Source: Paenibacillus dendritiformis (GTDB lineage: Bacteria > Bacillota > Bacilli > Paenibacillales > Paenibacillaceae). Taken from it: DNA of 64,000 nt. The notes below the pieces were generated by a model that worked only from the letters and a program-made list of their open reading frames with translations, made no database searches and had not been told where the DNA came from. A program made the position numbers and the translations under genes. Numbering within the stretch: position 1 is the stretch's first letter; each line of letters opens with the position of its first letter. Positions 1-9,547 of this stretch are shown one piece after another. The stretch is taken from NCBI RefSeq assembly GCF_945605565.1, contig NZ_OX216966.1, positions 6,130,001-6,194,000 of the forward strand. The letters run 5' to 3'.

Positions 1-1486
1 TCAAGCCCGGAATGATGCGAACGGAAGCCAGCTGTTCGATCGGCTCATGCGTCGGTCCGTCTTCGCCGACCGCAATGCTGTCATGCGTCAGCACGTAGGT
101 GACCGGAAGCTGCATCAAGGCAGAGAGGCGAACCGCCGGACGGAGGTAATCCGTGAACACGAAGAAGGTGCCGCCGAATACCTTCACGCCGCCGTGCAGC
201 GCCATGCCGTTCATGGCCGCCGCCATCGCGAACTCGCGGACGCCGAAGTAAATGTTGCGGCCGTCATATTGGCCCGGACGGTATACCGGCAAGCCTTTGA
301 GATGCGTCATCGTGGAGCTCTCCAGATCCGCCGAACCGCCCGTCAGGTTCGGCACGTTGCCTGCCAAGCCGTTCAGCGCATTTCCGGAAGAGACGCGTGT
401 CGATACCGGCTTGTCTGCTGCCGTATATGCCGGCAATTCCGCATCCCAATTCGCAGGAAGCTCGCCCTTCACCGCCGTCTCGAACTGAGCGGCCAATTCC
501 GGATACGCCTGCTTATATTGCTCGAACATGCGATCCCAAGCTTCGTTCGCCTGGATTCCCTTGTTCTTCACATTCTCTTCGAAATTTTGGTATACTTCTT
601 CCGGCACGAAGAAATCTTCATGCTCCCATTGGTAGAATTGCTTCGTCAGCTTCGCTTCCTCCGCTCCGAGCGGGGAACCGTGGGTGCCGCCATGGCCGCC
701 CTTGCCTTGCTTGTTCGGGCTGCCGTAGCCGATCACCGTTTTCACTTCGATGAGCGTCGGCTTGTCCCCTACTTGCTTCGCCTGCGCCACTGCGCGCGCA
801 AGCGCGTCGAGATCGTTGCCGTCCTCGACCAGCAGCGTCTGCCAGCCGTACGCTTCATAGCGCTGGCGCACATTCTCGCTGAAGGACAGGTCTGCTTCCC
901 CGTCCAGCGTAATATTATTGGAATCGTACAGAACGATTAATTTGCCCAATTTCAGATGGCCGGCTAGAGAAGCCGCCTCGCTGGCCACGCCTTCCATCAT
1001 GTCCCCATCGCCGCAGATGACGAAGGTATGATGGTCAATGACTGAATAACCGTCACGATTGTAAGTGGCTCCCATTTGCGCCTCGGCCATTGCCATGCCG
1101 ACAGCCATGGCGATACCTTGGCCCAGCGGACCGGTCGTCGCATCTACCCCTGCTGTATGGCCGAACTCAGGATGCCCCGGCGTCTTGCTGCCCCATTGGC
1201 GGAACTGCTTGATTTCTTCCATCGGAAGATCATAGCCGCTCAGATGAAGCAATCCGTACAGCAGCATCGATCCATGGCCCGCGGACAATACAAAGCGGTC
1301 ACGGTTAATCCATGTCGGATTGGCTGGGTTATGTGTCATCTCTTTCGCGAACAGATGATAACCCATCGGTGCAGCCCCCATCGGCATTCCCGGATGTCCC
1401 GACTTTGCTTTTTCGATCGCATCGATAGCCAAAGTTCGGATGGCCGCTACAGAGAGCGTGTCCAATTGCGCTTGGTTGACAGTCAT
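1..1486 (-). CDS. tkt: Transketolase, 3' end cut by the window edge
   Basis: Thiamine-diphosphate enzyme of the non-oxidative pentose phosphate pathway; it moves two-carbon units between sugar phosphates in the cytoplasm. The first 495 codons are present, of about 665 usual for the family. The N-terminus reads [20 protein letters not shown], followed by a [10 protein letters not shown] motif. Near the window edge the frame reads [10 protein letters not shown], a conserved transketolase stretch in the pyrimidine-binding domain. The ATG at 1486 is preceded by GGAGG at 1496-1500. No frameshift was seen. A possible promoter lies upstream, with TACAAT at 1585-1590 preceded by TGG (extended -10). 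The identity is secure; the C-terminal domain lies outside the window. Confidence 0.96.
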   Translation of the reverse strand, partial: MTVNQAQLDTLSVAAIRTLAIDAIEKAKSGHPGMPMGAAPMGYHLFAKEMTHNPANPTWINRDRFVLSAGHGSMLLYGLLHLSGYDLPMEEIKQFRQWGSKTPGHPEFGHTAGVDATTGPLGQGIAMAVGMAMAEAQMGATYNRDGYSVIDHHTFVICGDGDMMEGVASEAASLAGHLKLGKLIVLYDSNNITLDGEADLSFSENVRQRYEAYGWQTLLVEDGNDLDALARAVAQAKQVGDKPTLIEVKTVIGYGSPNKQGKGGHGGTHGSPLGAEEAKLTKQFYQWEHEDFFVPEEVYQNFEENVKNKGIQANEAWDRMFEQYKQAYPELAAQFETAVKGELPANWDAELPAYTAADKPVSTRVSSGNALNGLAGNVPNLTGGSADLESSTMTHLKGLPVYRPGQYDGRNIYFGVREFAMAAAMNGMALHGGVKVFGGTFFVFTDYLRPAVRLSALMQLPVTYVLTHDSIAVGEDGPTHEPIEQLASVRIIPGL

Positions 1487-1805
1487 TGCTGATTTCCTCC
1501 TCATATCCTTCTATGTCCAAGCGAACGAGCGGCTGCGGCAATTCGCCCGCCCTCGCTCAACTTGTCCTTATATGCATTTGATTTATTGTACCATTACTCT
1601 TGCTCCGACGCCACTTTTTACATGACGAAAAGCCGCCTGCAGCCGGAATGAAATCATTTCCATAAAGGATCGATGCTCCTTCTATTATGGTTCGATTCCT
1701 GGCTCTGCATTCGGGCCGCCGCGGCGACAGGCCGGGCCCAAATGCCGCAACGCCCTTCTGCAGCGAAGGGCGTTGCCGTTGACTCTCACATTTTGAACTA
1801 CCACT
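1487..1805. other. Intergenic region tkt-purU, no gene seen
   Basis: It holds the tkt ribosome binding site, a candidate extended -10 element (TACAAT on the minus strand, 1585-1590) and a perfect 11-bp stem-loop at 1748-1775. The short reading frames here look like chance frames. Confidence 0.6.
1748..1775 (-). terminator. Stem-loop downstream of purU
   Basis: CAACGCCCTTC pairs perfectly with GAAGGGCGTTG around a 6-nt loop, 30 bp after the purU stop codon. No T-run follows on either strand, so intrinsic termination is uncertain. It may instead be an mRNA 3'-end stabiliser. Confidence 0.5.
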
Positions 1806-2711
1806 TTAACTGAATACGACCGTCTTGTTCTGATGCACCAAAATCCGGTCTTCAATATGCCAATGGACGGCCCGTGCGAGGACAACGCGCTCGATCGTGC
1901 GCCCCATTCGCTTCAGCTCGTTCACGTCGGCGCGATGAGTTACCCTCTCCACGTCCTGCTCGATAATCGGCCCGCCGTCCAGTTCTTCCGTCACATAATG
2001 CGCCGTCGCGCCGATCAGCTTCACGCCGCGCACGTAGGCCTGCTGATAAGGCTTGCCTCCGATAAAGGCGGGCAGGAAGGAATGGTGGATATTGATAATC
2101 CGGTTCGGATACCGTTCGATGAATTCCGGAGGGATGATCTGCATGTAGCGGGCCAATATAATGAGGTCCGCCTTCCCTTCCACCGCTTCCAGCTGCAGAC
2201 GCGCCGCTTCCGGCTTATTGTCCGGGGTGACCGGAATATGCACATACGGAATGCCGAAGGATTCCACGTATTCCCGCATATCCGGATGATTGCTTACGAC
2301 CATCGCGATGTCGGCGTCCAGATCGCCGGCCTGCCACTGCCAGAGCAGCTCGACGAGGCAATGATCCTCCTTCGATACAAAAATCGCCAACCGCTTCTTC
2401 TGGCTGACCCGCGAAAAACGCCACTCCATCTTGAATTCTTCCGCGATGACGCGGAAGTCCTCCTCCATCTGCGGCAGGCGCTGCTCCAATCCGGCCATGT
2501 CGAACTCGATCCGCATGAAGAACATGCCGCCCTCCGGATCCAATGTATATTGATCCGACTGAACGATATTCGCTTCATGCTCGTACAGGAAGCGCGATAC
2601 CGCCGCGACAATCCCCGCCCGATCCGGGCAGGAGATAAGCAAGCGCGCGCGGTTCCGCGTGTTCTCGCCAGCCTGCTCGCGGGCGTGAACCATCGTATGC
2701 TGGTGCTTCAT
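1806..2711 (-). CDS. purU: Formyltetrahydrofolate deformylase
   Basis: Hydrolyses 10-formyl-THF to formate and THF, feeding formate to purine synthesis or balancing one-carbon pools. Residues about 20-95 form an ACT-type regulatory domain (RLLISCPDRAGIVAAVSRFL). Residues about 105-301 are a formyltransferase-fold catalytic domain with the NIHHSFLPAF segment carrying the catalytic Asn and His, and a downstream Asp in LDGGPIIEQD. At 301 aa it is a normal length for the family. The ATG is preceded by GGAGG about 10 nt away. The gene appears monocistronic. Confidence 0.95.
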   Translation of the reverse strand: MKHQHTMVHAREQAGENTRNRARLLISCPDRAGIVAAVSRFLYEHEANIVQSDQYTLDPEGGMFFMRIEFDMAGLEQRLPQMEEDFRVIAEEFKMEWRFSRVSQKKRLAIFVSKEDHCLVELLWQWQAGDLDADIAMVVSNHPDMREYVESFGIPYVHIPVTPDNKPEAARLQLEAVEGKADLIILARYMQIIPPEFIERYPNRIINIHHSFLPAFIGGKPYQQAYVRGVKLIGATAHYVTEELDGGPIIEQDVERVTHRADVNELKRMGRTIERVVLARAVHWHIEDRILVHQNKTVVFS

Positions 2712-2826
2712 TAGCCTATGTCCTCCACTGCTCCAATATTGGTCTATCGTTCTCTTTATTCACATTTCTTATATCTAGTATCTAGGCATCGCTAACGGCC
2801 ATCGCGGCCCGCGGGGCCCGCAAGCG

Positions 2827-3945
2827 CTATTCCGCAGCTTGTCCCGTATACCATGCGGTAATACGCTGATTAATCTCTTCTTCCGTTCGATCCGGCAGCA
2901 GTTCCGCATCGACGATCATATCGTACAGACGCTCCATCGGCTCGCGCGGATCGGCCTTCTTCGCCTTCGCATCGTTTTTGAGCACATTCCACGTCTCAAG
3001 CACGAATTCGCGGCAATGGACATCCTGCTTCTCGAAGAAGTGACGCATCCGCTCGACGTCCGCCCAGAACTCCTCGCCGAAGCGCTCCTTGGCATCGCCG
3101 CGCAGAAGCGCGATCTCCGCCTCGTACATCGGGCGCTGCTGCTTCGGATCTTTGCCGATCCAGGGCGTCTCCAGAATGAACGGTCTGCCGAGCAGCGCTT
3201 CATGCTGCACGACATTGCGAATCGCGTCGAAGCCGAGATAGCCCGCTCCGATCGGGGCATGGCGGTCTTTGCCTGCTCCGGTCGGATTTTTGCTGTCATT
3301 GATATGAACGACGGCGATGCGGCCGAGGCCGATCACGCGGTCGAACTCCTCCAGCACGCCGTCCAGATCGTTGACGATATCGTAGCCGGCATCATGGATA
3401 TGGCAGGTGTCCAGACAGACGGTCAGGCGGCCGTTGTCCTCGACCTTGTCGATAATCGCCGCGATCTCCTCGAAGCTCCGGCCGACCTCGGTGCCTTTGC
3501 CCGCCATCGTCTCCAGCGCGATATTCACCTTCGTCTCCTTCGTGTTCCGCAGAACTTCATTCAAGCCTTCCGCAATGCGGCTGATCCCGTATTCCGCATC
3601 CTTGTCCGTATAGGCGCCCGGATGAAGCACGATATTGTTGACGCCGATGCAATCCGTGCGGTGAATCTCATCCTGCAGGAACGACACGGCCAATTCGAAC
3701 GTCTGGGGCTTGTACGATCCAAGATTGATAATATAAGGCGCGTGCACCACGATTTCGTCGATGCCGTGCTTGTTCATCAGTTCCTTGCCTTCCTCGATGA
3801 ACAGCTTGTCAATCGGTTTGCGCCGCGTATTTTGAGGCGCTCCGGTATATATCATGAACGAGCTGGAGCCATAGCTTATCGCTTCCTTCGTCGCCGTCAA
3901 CAGCCCTTTTTCGGAAAAGGATACATGAGATCCAATCTTCAGCAT
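2827..3945 (-). CDS. nfo: Endonuclease IV-family AP endonuclease with C-terminal extension
   Basis: TIM-barrel zinc enzyme of base-excision repair that cuts DNA 5' of abasic sites. It begins [10 protein letters not shown] and carries the expected metal-ligand segments [52 protein letters not shown] and the late ILETP. Endonuclease IV proteins are usually about 280-300 aa. This one has 372, and the extra C-terminal part (from about residue 285) is acidic/charged and of unknown role, as in other Bacillales homologues. RBS GAGAGGAGAG precedes the ATG. The gene is divergent from the gene at 4124. Confidence 0.9.
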   Translation of the reverse strand: MLKIGSHVSFSEKGLLTATKEAISYGSSSFMIYTGAPQNTRRKPIDKLFIEEGKELMNKHGIDEIVVHAPYIINLGSYKPQTFELAVSFLQDEIHRTDCIGVNNIVLHPGAYTDKDAEYGISRIAEGLNEVLRNTKETKVNIALETMAGKGTEVGRSFEEIAAIIDKVEDNGRLTVCLDTCHIHDAGYDIVNDLDGVLEEFDRVIGLGRIAVVHINDSKNPTGAGKDRHAPIGAGYLGFDAIRNVVQHEALLGRPFILETPWIGKDPKQQRPMYEAEIALLRGDAKERFGEEFWADVERMRHFFEKQDVHCREFVLETWNVLKNDAKAKKADPREPMERLYDMIVDAELLPDRTEEEINQRITAWYTGQAAE

Positions 3946-3989
3946 ACGTTCTCTCCTCTCAAATCATTTCCCTTATTCTACAAGGATTA

Positions 3990-4018
3990 TCGAAATAAAT
4001 CTAGGAATGCGGTATAAT
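3990..4018 (+). promoter_or_regulatory. Candidate SigA promoter for the 4124 gene
   Basis: TCGAAA (3990-3995, 4/6 match to TTGACA), a 17-bp spacer and a perfect TATAAT (4013-4018). It would give a leader of about 100 nt. Confidence 0.5.
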
Positions 4019-4123
4019 TTCTATAGCTATCATTTATGTTCATATAAAGCTGATTTCGGAACGAATCTTAGGAAAAATAAGCGCGCAAAGGGAATAGATT
4101 ATCATCCGGTGAGGTGAATTGGT

Positions 4124-4591
4124 GTGCATTCTTTCTTCTATTTACCACTGGCGGCCGAGGCGCCTAACACGTGGTTCATGAATTCTATCGCGTTCTGGAC
4201 ATTCGTTCTTCTTGGGCTCATGGCGATCGGCGGATTTTTCATGTTCCGCAAATTTCTCAAAGTGCTGCCAAAGAGCGACGGGATGTCCAAGCTCGACTGG
4301 CAAAATTACTGGGTGGAGCGAAGCCGGGATCTGTGGACGGAAGATACGAAGGCGTTCCTGGATATGCTGGTTGCCCCGGTTCCGAAGCCGTTCCGCGATA
4401 TCGCGCGCCACTCCATCGCCGCCAAGATCGGCGAAGTCGCCATTGAGAGCGGCGCCGACGAAGTAACCCGCGAACACTGCATCAAGGGATATATTATGGC
4501 GACGCCGAAGCGGGACTACCGCAGCCTTGTCCGCTACCTGGACAAAAACAACATCGACTATAGTCCATACCAGCATCTGTTGAACAAATAG
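4124..4591 (+). CDS. DUF2621-type membrane protein (YneK-like)
   Basis: A 155-aa protein of unknown function. One transmembrane helix (about residues 22-41, IAFWTFVLLGLMAIGGFFMF) is followed by a basic linker and a cytoplasmic domain rich in charged residues. The pattern resembles the DUF2621 family of Bacillales (B. subtilis YneK, recalled from memory). The start is GTG at 4124 with GGTGAGGTG ahead of it; no ATG start fits. It is followed after 40 bp by the epimerase gene and may be co-transcribed with it. Confidence 0.75.
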   Translation: MHSFFYLPLAAEAPNTWFMNSIAFWTFVLLGLMAIGGFFMFRKFLKVLPKSDGMSKLDWQNYWVERSRDLWTEDTKAFLDMLVAPVPKPFRDIARHSIAAKIGEVAIESGADEVTREHCIKGYIMATPKRDYRSLVRYLDKNNIDYSPYQHLLNK

Positions 4592-4631
4592 ATGGCCGCT
4601 GCCAGGGCATCCGTTCGAGGGGGGGATTGGA

Positions 4632-5537
4632 TTGAAAATCATGATTAGCGGCGGTACCGGACTGATCGGGAAAGCGCTGTACAAAGCATGGCTGGAGCAA
4701 GGACATGAGATCATTATTTTGTCGCGCTCCGGCACGAAGCTGCGGGCGAAGGAGACTCACCCGCATATTCATGTCGTCAGCTGGTCCGAACTGGAGAATC
4801 ATCCCCCAAGCTGCAGCGACGTCGACGTGGTGGTCAATCTGGCCGGCGAGACGATCAGCCAGCGCTGGACAGTGACAGCGAAGAACCGGATCGTCGCTTC
4901 GCGCATCGTGCCCGCCCGCAGGCTGGCGGAATGGGCAGAGCAGCAGCCGCGCAAGCTCCCCTTGCTCATCAACGCCTCAGGCAGCTCGGGCTACGGTTCG
5001 TCCGAGACGGTGGTCTTCGACGAAGAGAGCCCGCTTGCGGGGCAAGATTTTTTGTCGGATGTGATCCGGCAATGGGAGGCGGCGGCTGACGCGATTCCCG
5101 CCGAACGGCGCGTCAAGCTCCGCATCGCCCCCGTACTCTCCAATGACGGCGGCGTCTTCCCTCTCATGAGGTTGCCCTACAAGCTCGGCTTCGGCGGTAA
5201 AATCGGGAGTGGGCGTCAGCCCTTCTCCTGGATTCATATCAACGATATGGTGCGGCTTATCGATTACGCCGTCCAGGAACCGTCCCTGTCCGGCCCCGTC
5301 AATGCCAGCGCTCCGGATGCGGTGACGAATGATGAGTTCGGCCGGAAGCTGGGGGCCGTCTATCGTCGTCCGCACTGGTTCCCCGCTCCCGCCTGGGCGA
5401 TCAAGCTGGCGCTCGGCGAGATGTCGATGCTGATACTGGAAGGGCAGCGGGTCTATCCAGCCGCCGCCTTGAACGCCGGCTTCACCTTCCGATACGGGCA
5501 GCTGGATGAAGCATTGCAGGCGCTGCGGGACGAGTAA
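4632..5537 (+). CDS. TIGR01777-family NAD(P)-binding epimerase
   Basis: Extended short-chain dehydrogenase/reductase fold of 301 aa, related to E. coli YfcH and B. subtilis YfhF. It starts with the nucleotide-binding glycine motif SGGTGLIGKAL, followed by the family-typical NLAGETI and the ASGSSGYG segment that takes the place of the catalytic Ser region. The C-terminal part carries the family's DUF1731-like PAWAIKLALGEMSMLILEGQ stretch. The true substrate is unknown for the family. The start is TTG at 4632 with a GGGGGATT ribosome binding site. A strong terminator follows at 5645-5679. Confidence 0.88.
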   Translation: MKIMISGGTGLIGKALYKAWLEQGHEIIILSRSGTKLRAKETHPHIHVVSWSELENHPPSCSDVDVVVNLAGETISQRWTVTAKNRIVASRIVPARRLAEWAEQQPRKLPLLINASGSSGYGSSETVVFDEESPLAGQDFLSDVIRQWEAAADAIPAERRVKLRIAPVLSNDGGVFPLMRLPYKLGFGGKIGSGRQPFSWIHINDMVRLIDYAVQEPSLSGPVNASAPDAVTNDEFGRKLGAVYRRPHWFPAPAWAIKLALGEMSMLILEGQRVYPAAALNAGFTFRYGQLDEALQALRDE

Positions 5538-5644
5538 GCGCAGCCCCTCGTTATTTTTCACGCGCGTGCTTCTAGATAGCGAACAGCGGCATGATCCGGA
5601 TGATCGCATCACGATACGGCATGCCGAGTTCATATCACATAGTA

Positions 5645-5679
5645 AACGGTGCCTGTCCTTGAGACAGACGCCGTTTTTT
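5645..5679 (+). terminator. Rho-independent terminator after the epimerase gene
   Basis: A 13-position stem (AACGGTGCCTGTC / GACAGACGCCGTT, one G-U pair and one mismatch) around a short loop, directly followed by TTTTTT. It ends the 4124-5537 transcription unit. Confidence 0.85.
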
Positions 5680-5749
5680 GCGTTTCCCGCTTCTCTGCCT
5701 GTTCCTGGTCGATAGATTCTTTTGCCCAAAATGAATTCAACTTTTAATG

Positions 5750-5777
5750 TTGACTTATCCGATCGGATTAATTAAAA
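5750..5777 (+). promoter_or_regulatory. Candidate promoter of the oligopeptide ABC operon
   Basis: TTGACT (5750-5755), a 16-bp spacer and TTAAAA (5772-5777), inside an AT-rich patch just before the lipoprotein gene and after the terminator of the previous unit. The -35 is good, the -10 poor. Confidence 0.4.
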
Positions 5778-5831
5778 TTTGGCTTACATTTCAATGATTT
5801 TCCATCTCATCGTTCAGGAGGTAATTCATTC

Positions 5832-7544
5832 ATGGCCAAATTGATCCGCACGCTCGTCCTGCTGTCCCTTATCGGAGGCTTGCTCGCAGGCTGCGGGGCC
5901 CAGCCGCCTGCCGCTTCCGGCAAGGAGTCTGCCGCCGCCGCTCCCGTCAGCACGAGCGTTCAACATTTGGGCACCGATGTCATTCCCGCTTCGGATATCA
6001 GCAAGCTGCCGGAAGCAGCCAAGAAGCGCAGCGATACATTTGTCGCCGGCTTGATCGAGCCAAGCGGTGCGTTCACGCCGCATTTCCACCAGAGCGGCTA
6101 TGACGGCAATGTCGCATCCGTCCTGTTCGCTCCGCTGGTCACCGTCGACAAGACGGGGCTCCCTATTCCGCTGCTGGCAGAGAAGTGGGAGATATCTCCC
6201 GACCAGCTTACGTACACATATACGCTGCGCAAAGGCTTAAAGTTCAGCGACGGTTCGCCGCTGACCGCAGACGATGTCGCCTTTACGCTGACGATTCTGC
6301 ACGACAAGTCCTATGACGGGGGCACAGACATTTTCCAGACTCATATCAAAGGCGGGCTGGCCTACAAGGAGGGCAAGGCTGATACGATCGAAGGCATTAG
6401 GGTCATCGATCCGTTGACAATTGAGATCACGACAGAGCAAGTGAACGCGACCGCTCTGCTCACCCTTGGCGGCATGGTGCTGTCGAAGGCCTATTATGGC
6501 AAAGACTACGTACCCGGACATCTCGACTACATTCGCGAGCTTCATGCGAAGCCGGTGGGCGCCGGCCCATACAAGCTGGAGAAGCATCTGCCGGGGCAGG
6601 AAATCCGGTTTATTGCCAACGAGCATTACTTTGCCGGCAAGCCGCAGGTCGAACGGTTCATTTATAAGACGACGGAGGGCGACACGTTCCAATTTCTCGA
6701 GACGGGAGAGCAGGACTTCGCTTCCTTCGCGGCGACACAGGACAATCTGGAGAAGCTTCAGCGGCTCGGCTTCGTCAATCTGCAGTTGAACACCTCCAGC
6801 GCTTACGGCTATATCGCGTTCAACCACCACAAGCCGTATTTGAAGGATAAAAAGGTTCGCCAAGCGCTCATCTATGGACTGGATCGCAAGACGATCGTCG
6901 AAGGCGTGTCGCAAGGCTCCGCTCAAGTCGCCAACGTGCCTGTCGCTCCTACCTCCTGGGCCTACACGGAGGAAGGCATCAACCCGTACGACTATGATCC
7001 GGACAAAGCGAAGCAGCTGCTGGAGGAAGCGGGCTGGAAAGCCGGGGCACAGGGCATCCGGGAAAAAGACGGTCAGAAGCTGGTCATCCGCTATCTATCG
7101 TCCAAGAGCAAAAACAGCGACGCCTTCATCGCCATCGCCAAAGAAAATTACGAAGCGATCGGCATCCGATTCGAGCCGGAGCAGTTCGCCGACTTCAACT
7201 CGCTGCGGGCCAAGGTCGAGGGCGGAGATTACGATCTCGCCAGCTTCTCGACGCCGATGATCATCGATCCGGCATACGGCGTAGCGGATTTCTCCACGGA
7301 GGAAGCGGAAGGCTACTCCAATCCGACCGTCGACAAGCTCATTCAGGAAGGGCTGGGGATATTAGACACCGAGAAGCGGAAGGAAATCTACAAAAAGCTG
7401 TTTCAGGAGCTAAACGAGGATCCGCCGTACATTTTTTACAGCTATTCGAAGCTGCTCTACGCCTATAACGCCCGGGTACAGGGACTCGAGCCAAATCCGT
7501 ACCGGGGGATCGCCACGAGTCTGCCGTCGATCCGCATCGAATAG
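5832..7544 (+). CDS. Oligopeptide/nickel-type ABC transporter substrate-binding lipoprotein
   Basis: Family 5 extracellular solute-binding protein (OppA/DppE/AppA type), 570 aa, a typical length. The signal peptide ends in a lipobox LLAGC (Cys about 21), so it is lipid-anchored outside the membrane. Family features include FADGSPLTADDV-like KFSDGSPLTADDVAFTL and VRQALIYGLDR. It delivers peptides to the two permeases encoded downstream. It is the first of five co-oriented genes; a stem-loop follows at 7559-7596. The substrate is not readable from sequence; peptide is the default. Confidence 0.9.
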   Translation: MAKLIRTLVLLSLIGGLLAGCGAQPPAASGKESAAAAPVSTSVQHLGTDVIPASDISKLPEAAKKRSDTFVAGLIEPSGAFTPHFHQSGYDGNVASVLFAPLVTVDKTGLPIPLLAEKWEISPDQLTYTYTLRKGLKFSDGSPLTADDVAFTLTILHDKSYDGGTDIFQTHIKGGLAYKEGKADTIEGIRVIDPLTIEITTEQVNATALLTLGGMVLSKAYYGKDYVPGHLDYIRELHAKPVGAGPYKLEKHLPGQEIRFIANEHYFAGKPQVERFIYKTTEGDTFQFLETGEQDFASFAATQDNLEKLQRLGFVNLQLNTSSAYGYIAFNHHKPYLKDKKVRQALIYGLDRKTIVEGVSQGSAQVANVPVAPTSWAYTEEGINPYDYDPDKAKQLLEEAGWKAGAQGIREKDGQKLVIRYLSSKSKNSDAFIAIAKENYEAIGIRFEPEQFADFNSLRAKVEGGDYDLASFSTPMIIDPAYGVADFSTEEAEGYSNPTVDKLIQEGLGILDTEKRKEIYKKLFQELNEDPPYIFYSYSKLLYAYNARVQGLEPNPYRGIATSLPSIRIE

Positions 7545-7558
7545 AAAAGCATCCATCT

Positions 7559-7596
7559 CCCGCCTGATGCCATGGCGGCGCGCCTAAGCAGGCGGG
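7559..7596 (+). other. Intercistronic stem-loop
   Basis: CCCGCCTG (7559-7566) and CAGGCGGG (7589-7596) form a perfect 8-bp stem in the 86-bp gap between the binding-protein gene and the first permease gene. No T-run follows. Such hairpins after a binding-protein cistron often stabilise its mRNA or cause partial termination, so that the binding protein is made in excess. Confidence 0.5.
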
Positions 7597-7630
7597 CGGG
7601 ATTCACTTTTATTCAAAGGGGGCGCATCAA

Positions 7631-8584
7631 TTGGGCACGTACTTGCTGAGAAGAACGCTGTACATGCTGCTTACGCTGCTGGGCGCATCCGTCCTTATTT
7701 TTGCGCTGTACGCGCTGACGCCGGGCGATTTCGTCGACAACGACATGAATCTGACCCAAGCCCGGAAGCTCGAATTGAAAGAAATGTACGGTCTGAACAA
7801 GCCGATTATCGAACGTTACCTTATCTGGATAGGCAACGTGCTGAAAGGGGATTTCGGTTATTCTCTCCAGCACCAGCAGCCGATCACCACCTTGTTCAGC
7901 CAATATATTTGGAACTCTTTCCTGCTCGCGGCCGCTTCTACGTTCCTGACCTGGTTCATCGCCGTCATTATCGGCGTCTTGAGCGCCTATAAGCAATATT
8001 CATGGTTCGATCGGATCGTGACGATCAGCATCTTCGCCGCGATGTCGGTGCCGGTGTTCTTCATCGGGCTGTTCCTCATCAAGCTGCTGGCAGTGGATGC
8101 CAAGCTGCTTCCGCCAGGGGGCATGATTACGACCGGAAGCAATGCGACCGGACTGGCCTATATTATGGAGGTCGCGCATCATATGTTCCTGCCTGTCATG
8201 GTGATGACACTGCTCGGCACTGGCGGGCTGACTCGATATTTCCGAACGCATATGCTCGAGGCAATGAAGCAGGACTACGTGCGCACCGCGCGGGCCAAAG
8301 GAATGAAGGAGCGGGTGATTTTGTACCGTCATGCCTTGCGGAATGCGATGCTGCCGGCCATTACGCTCATCGGCTTCGAGCTGCCGGGGCTGTTCGGCGG
8401 ATCGCTGATATTGGAGAAAATCTTCAATTGGCCGGGAATCGGCCAGTTATACATGCAGTCGTTCACCATGCGGGATTATCCCTTGCTCATGGGCTTCACA
8501 ATGCTCATCGCGATCCTGACTGTTATCGGGACCTTGCTGTCCGACTTGCTGTATCGTGTCGCCGATCCGCGCGTTCGGCTGTAG
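7631..8584 (+). CDS. Peptide ABC transporter permease, DppB/OppB type
   Basis: Integral membrane protein, 317 aa, with about six helices. The N-terminal helix (YLLRRTLYMLLTLLGASVLI) and the segment FGYSLQHQQPI are characteristic of the DppB/OppB family. The EAA loop for docking the ATPase is DYVRTARAKGMKE. The start is TTG at 7631 behind an AAAGGGGGCG ribosome binding site. It lies 17 bp upstream of the partner permease gene. Confidence 0.92.
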   Translation: MGTYLLRRTLYMLLTLLGASVLIFALYALTPGDFVDNDMNLTQARKLELKEMYGLNKPIIERYLIWIGNVLKGDFGYSLQHQQPITTLFSQYIWNSFLLAAASTFLTWFIAVIIGVLSAYKQYSWFDRIVTISIFAAMSVPVFFIGLFLIKLLAVDAKLLPPGGMITTGSNATGLAYIMEVAHHMFLPVMVMTLLGTGGLTRYFRTHMLEAMKQDYVRTARAKGMKERVILYRHALRNAMLPAITLIGFELPGLFGGSLILEKIFNWPGIGQLYMQSFTMRDYPLLMGFTMLIAILTVIGTLLSDLLYRVADPRVRL

Positions 8585-8600
8585 GAAGGAGGAATCGATC

Positions 8601-9533
8601 ATGACCAATTTATCGGTGACAGGAAAATTATCGCGCCGGCGTTCCGTTGCCCAGCCAGCGGCGAGGCCCTCGCTCTGGAGGCAGTCGCTCCAGCGGCTGC
8701 AGCGCAACAAGCTGGCGCTAAGCGGGTTGGCGGTCATTGCCTTCATGTTCACGGCCTGCTTCATCGGCCCCCTCTTCTCGCCCTATGCGGCAGGCAAAGT
8801 GAATCTGGCTGTCATGAATCAGGCGCCCAGCGCAGCGCACTGGCTCGGGACCGATCATCTGGGCCGCGATGTACTCACCCGCCTGCTGCAGGCCGGACGC
8901 ATCTCCTTGACGGTCGGGCTGGCCTCTATGGTGCTGTCGGTCATCATTGGCACTGTGCTTGGCGCGATCGCGGGCTATTACCGCGGCGTGGTCGATCAGC
9001 TGATTATGCGAACCGCGGATCTGCTGATGACCATTCCCGGCCTGCCGCTGCTGTTCATTATCGGCGCCATTCTGTCCGAATGGAAGGTGCCGACCGATTA
9101 CCGTCTATACATTGTCATGCTGATGCTCAGCCTCGTCGGATGGCCGGGGCTCGCCCGGCTGGTGCGCGGAGAGCTGCTCAGTCTGCGGGAACGGGACTTC
9201 ATGCAAGCGGCGGAGGCGCTCGGTCTGAATGATCGCCGCAAGCTGTTCCACCATCTCCTGCCGAACCTGTTCCCCCTGTTGATCGTCGTGGCGACGCTCA
9301 GCACCGGCGGGGCGATTTTGAGCGAATCGGTGCTCAGCTACTTCGGCCTTGGCGTCATGCCGCCCACGCCGACATGGGGCAATATGATCGATGCCGCGAA
9401 TTCGATCATCGATTTCGAGAAGCGGCCCTGGCTCTGGATCCCGCCGGGATTGGCGATCTTCATCACGGTCATGTCCATCAACATCTTCGGAGACGGCTTG
9501 CGGGACGCGCTCGATCCGAAGCAAAAGAGATAA
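8601..9533 (+). CDS. Peptide ABC transporter permease, DppC/OppC type
   Basis: A 310-aa partner permease. It has the N-terminal OppC-type segment (LQRNKLALSGLAVIAFMF), then HWLGTDHLGRDVLTRLL, the signature of this family, and an EAA loop (DFMQAAEALGLND). The ATG at 8601, preceded by AAGGAGGAATC, is preferred. An in-frame upstream start at 8556 would overlap the previous gene and has no ribosome binding site. Confidence 0.92.
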   Translation: MTNLSVTGKLSRRRSVAQPAARPSLWRQSLQRLQRNKLALSGLAVIAFMFTACFIGPLFSPYAAGKVNLAVMNQAPSAAHWLGTDHLGRDVLTRLLQAGRISLTVGLASMVLSVIIGTVLGAIAGYYRGVVDQLIMRTADLLMTIPGLPLLFIIGAILSEWKVPTDYRLYIVMLMLSLVGWPGLARLVRGELLSLRERDFMQAAEALGLNDRRKLFHHLLPNLFPLLIVVATLSTGGAILSESVLSYFGLGVMPPTPTWGNMIDAANSIIDFEKRPWLWIPPGLAIFITVMSINIFGDGLRDALDPKQKR

Positions 9534-9547
9534 GTGGAGGGTAGCTC

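Noticed and set aside
47..940. Long plus-strand frame opposite transketolase, and many similar long frames opposite real genes (e.g. 1833-2714, 2839-4017, 23891-25396, 40384-41391)
   Set aside because: They are antisense to clear protein families, are rich in Arg/His/Pro as expected from GC-rich complementary frames, and lack ribosome binding sites and recognisable domains.
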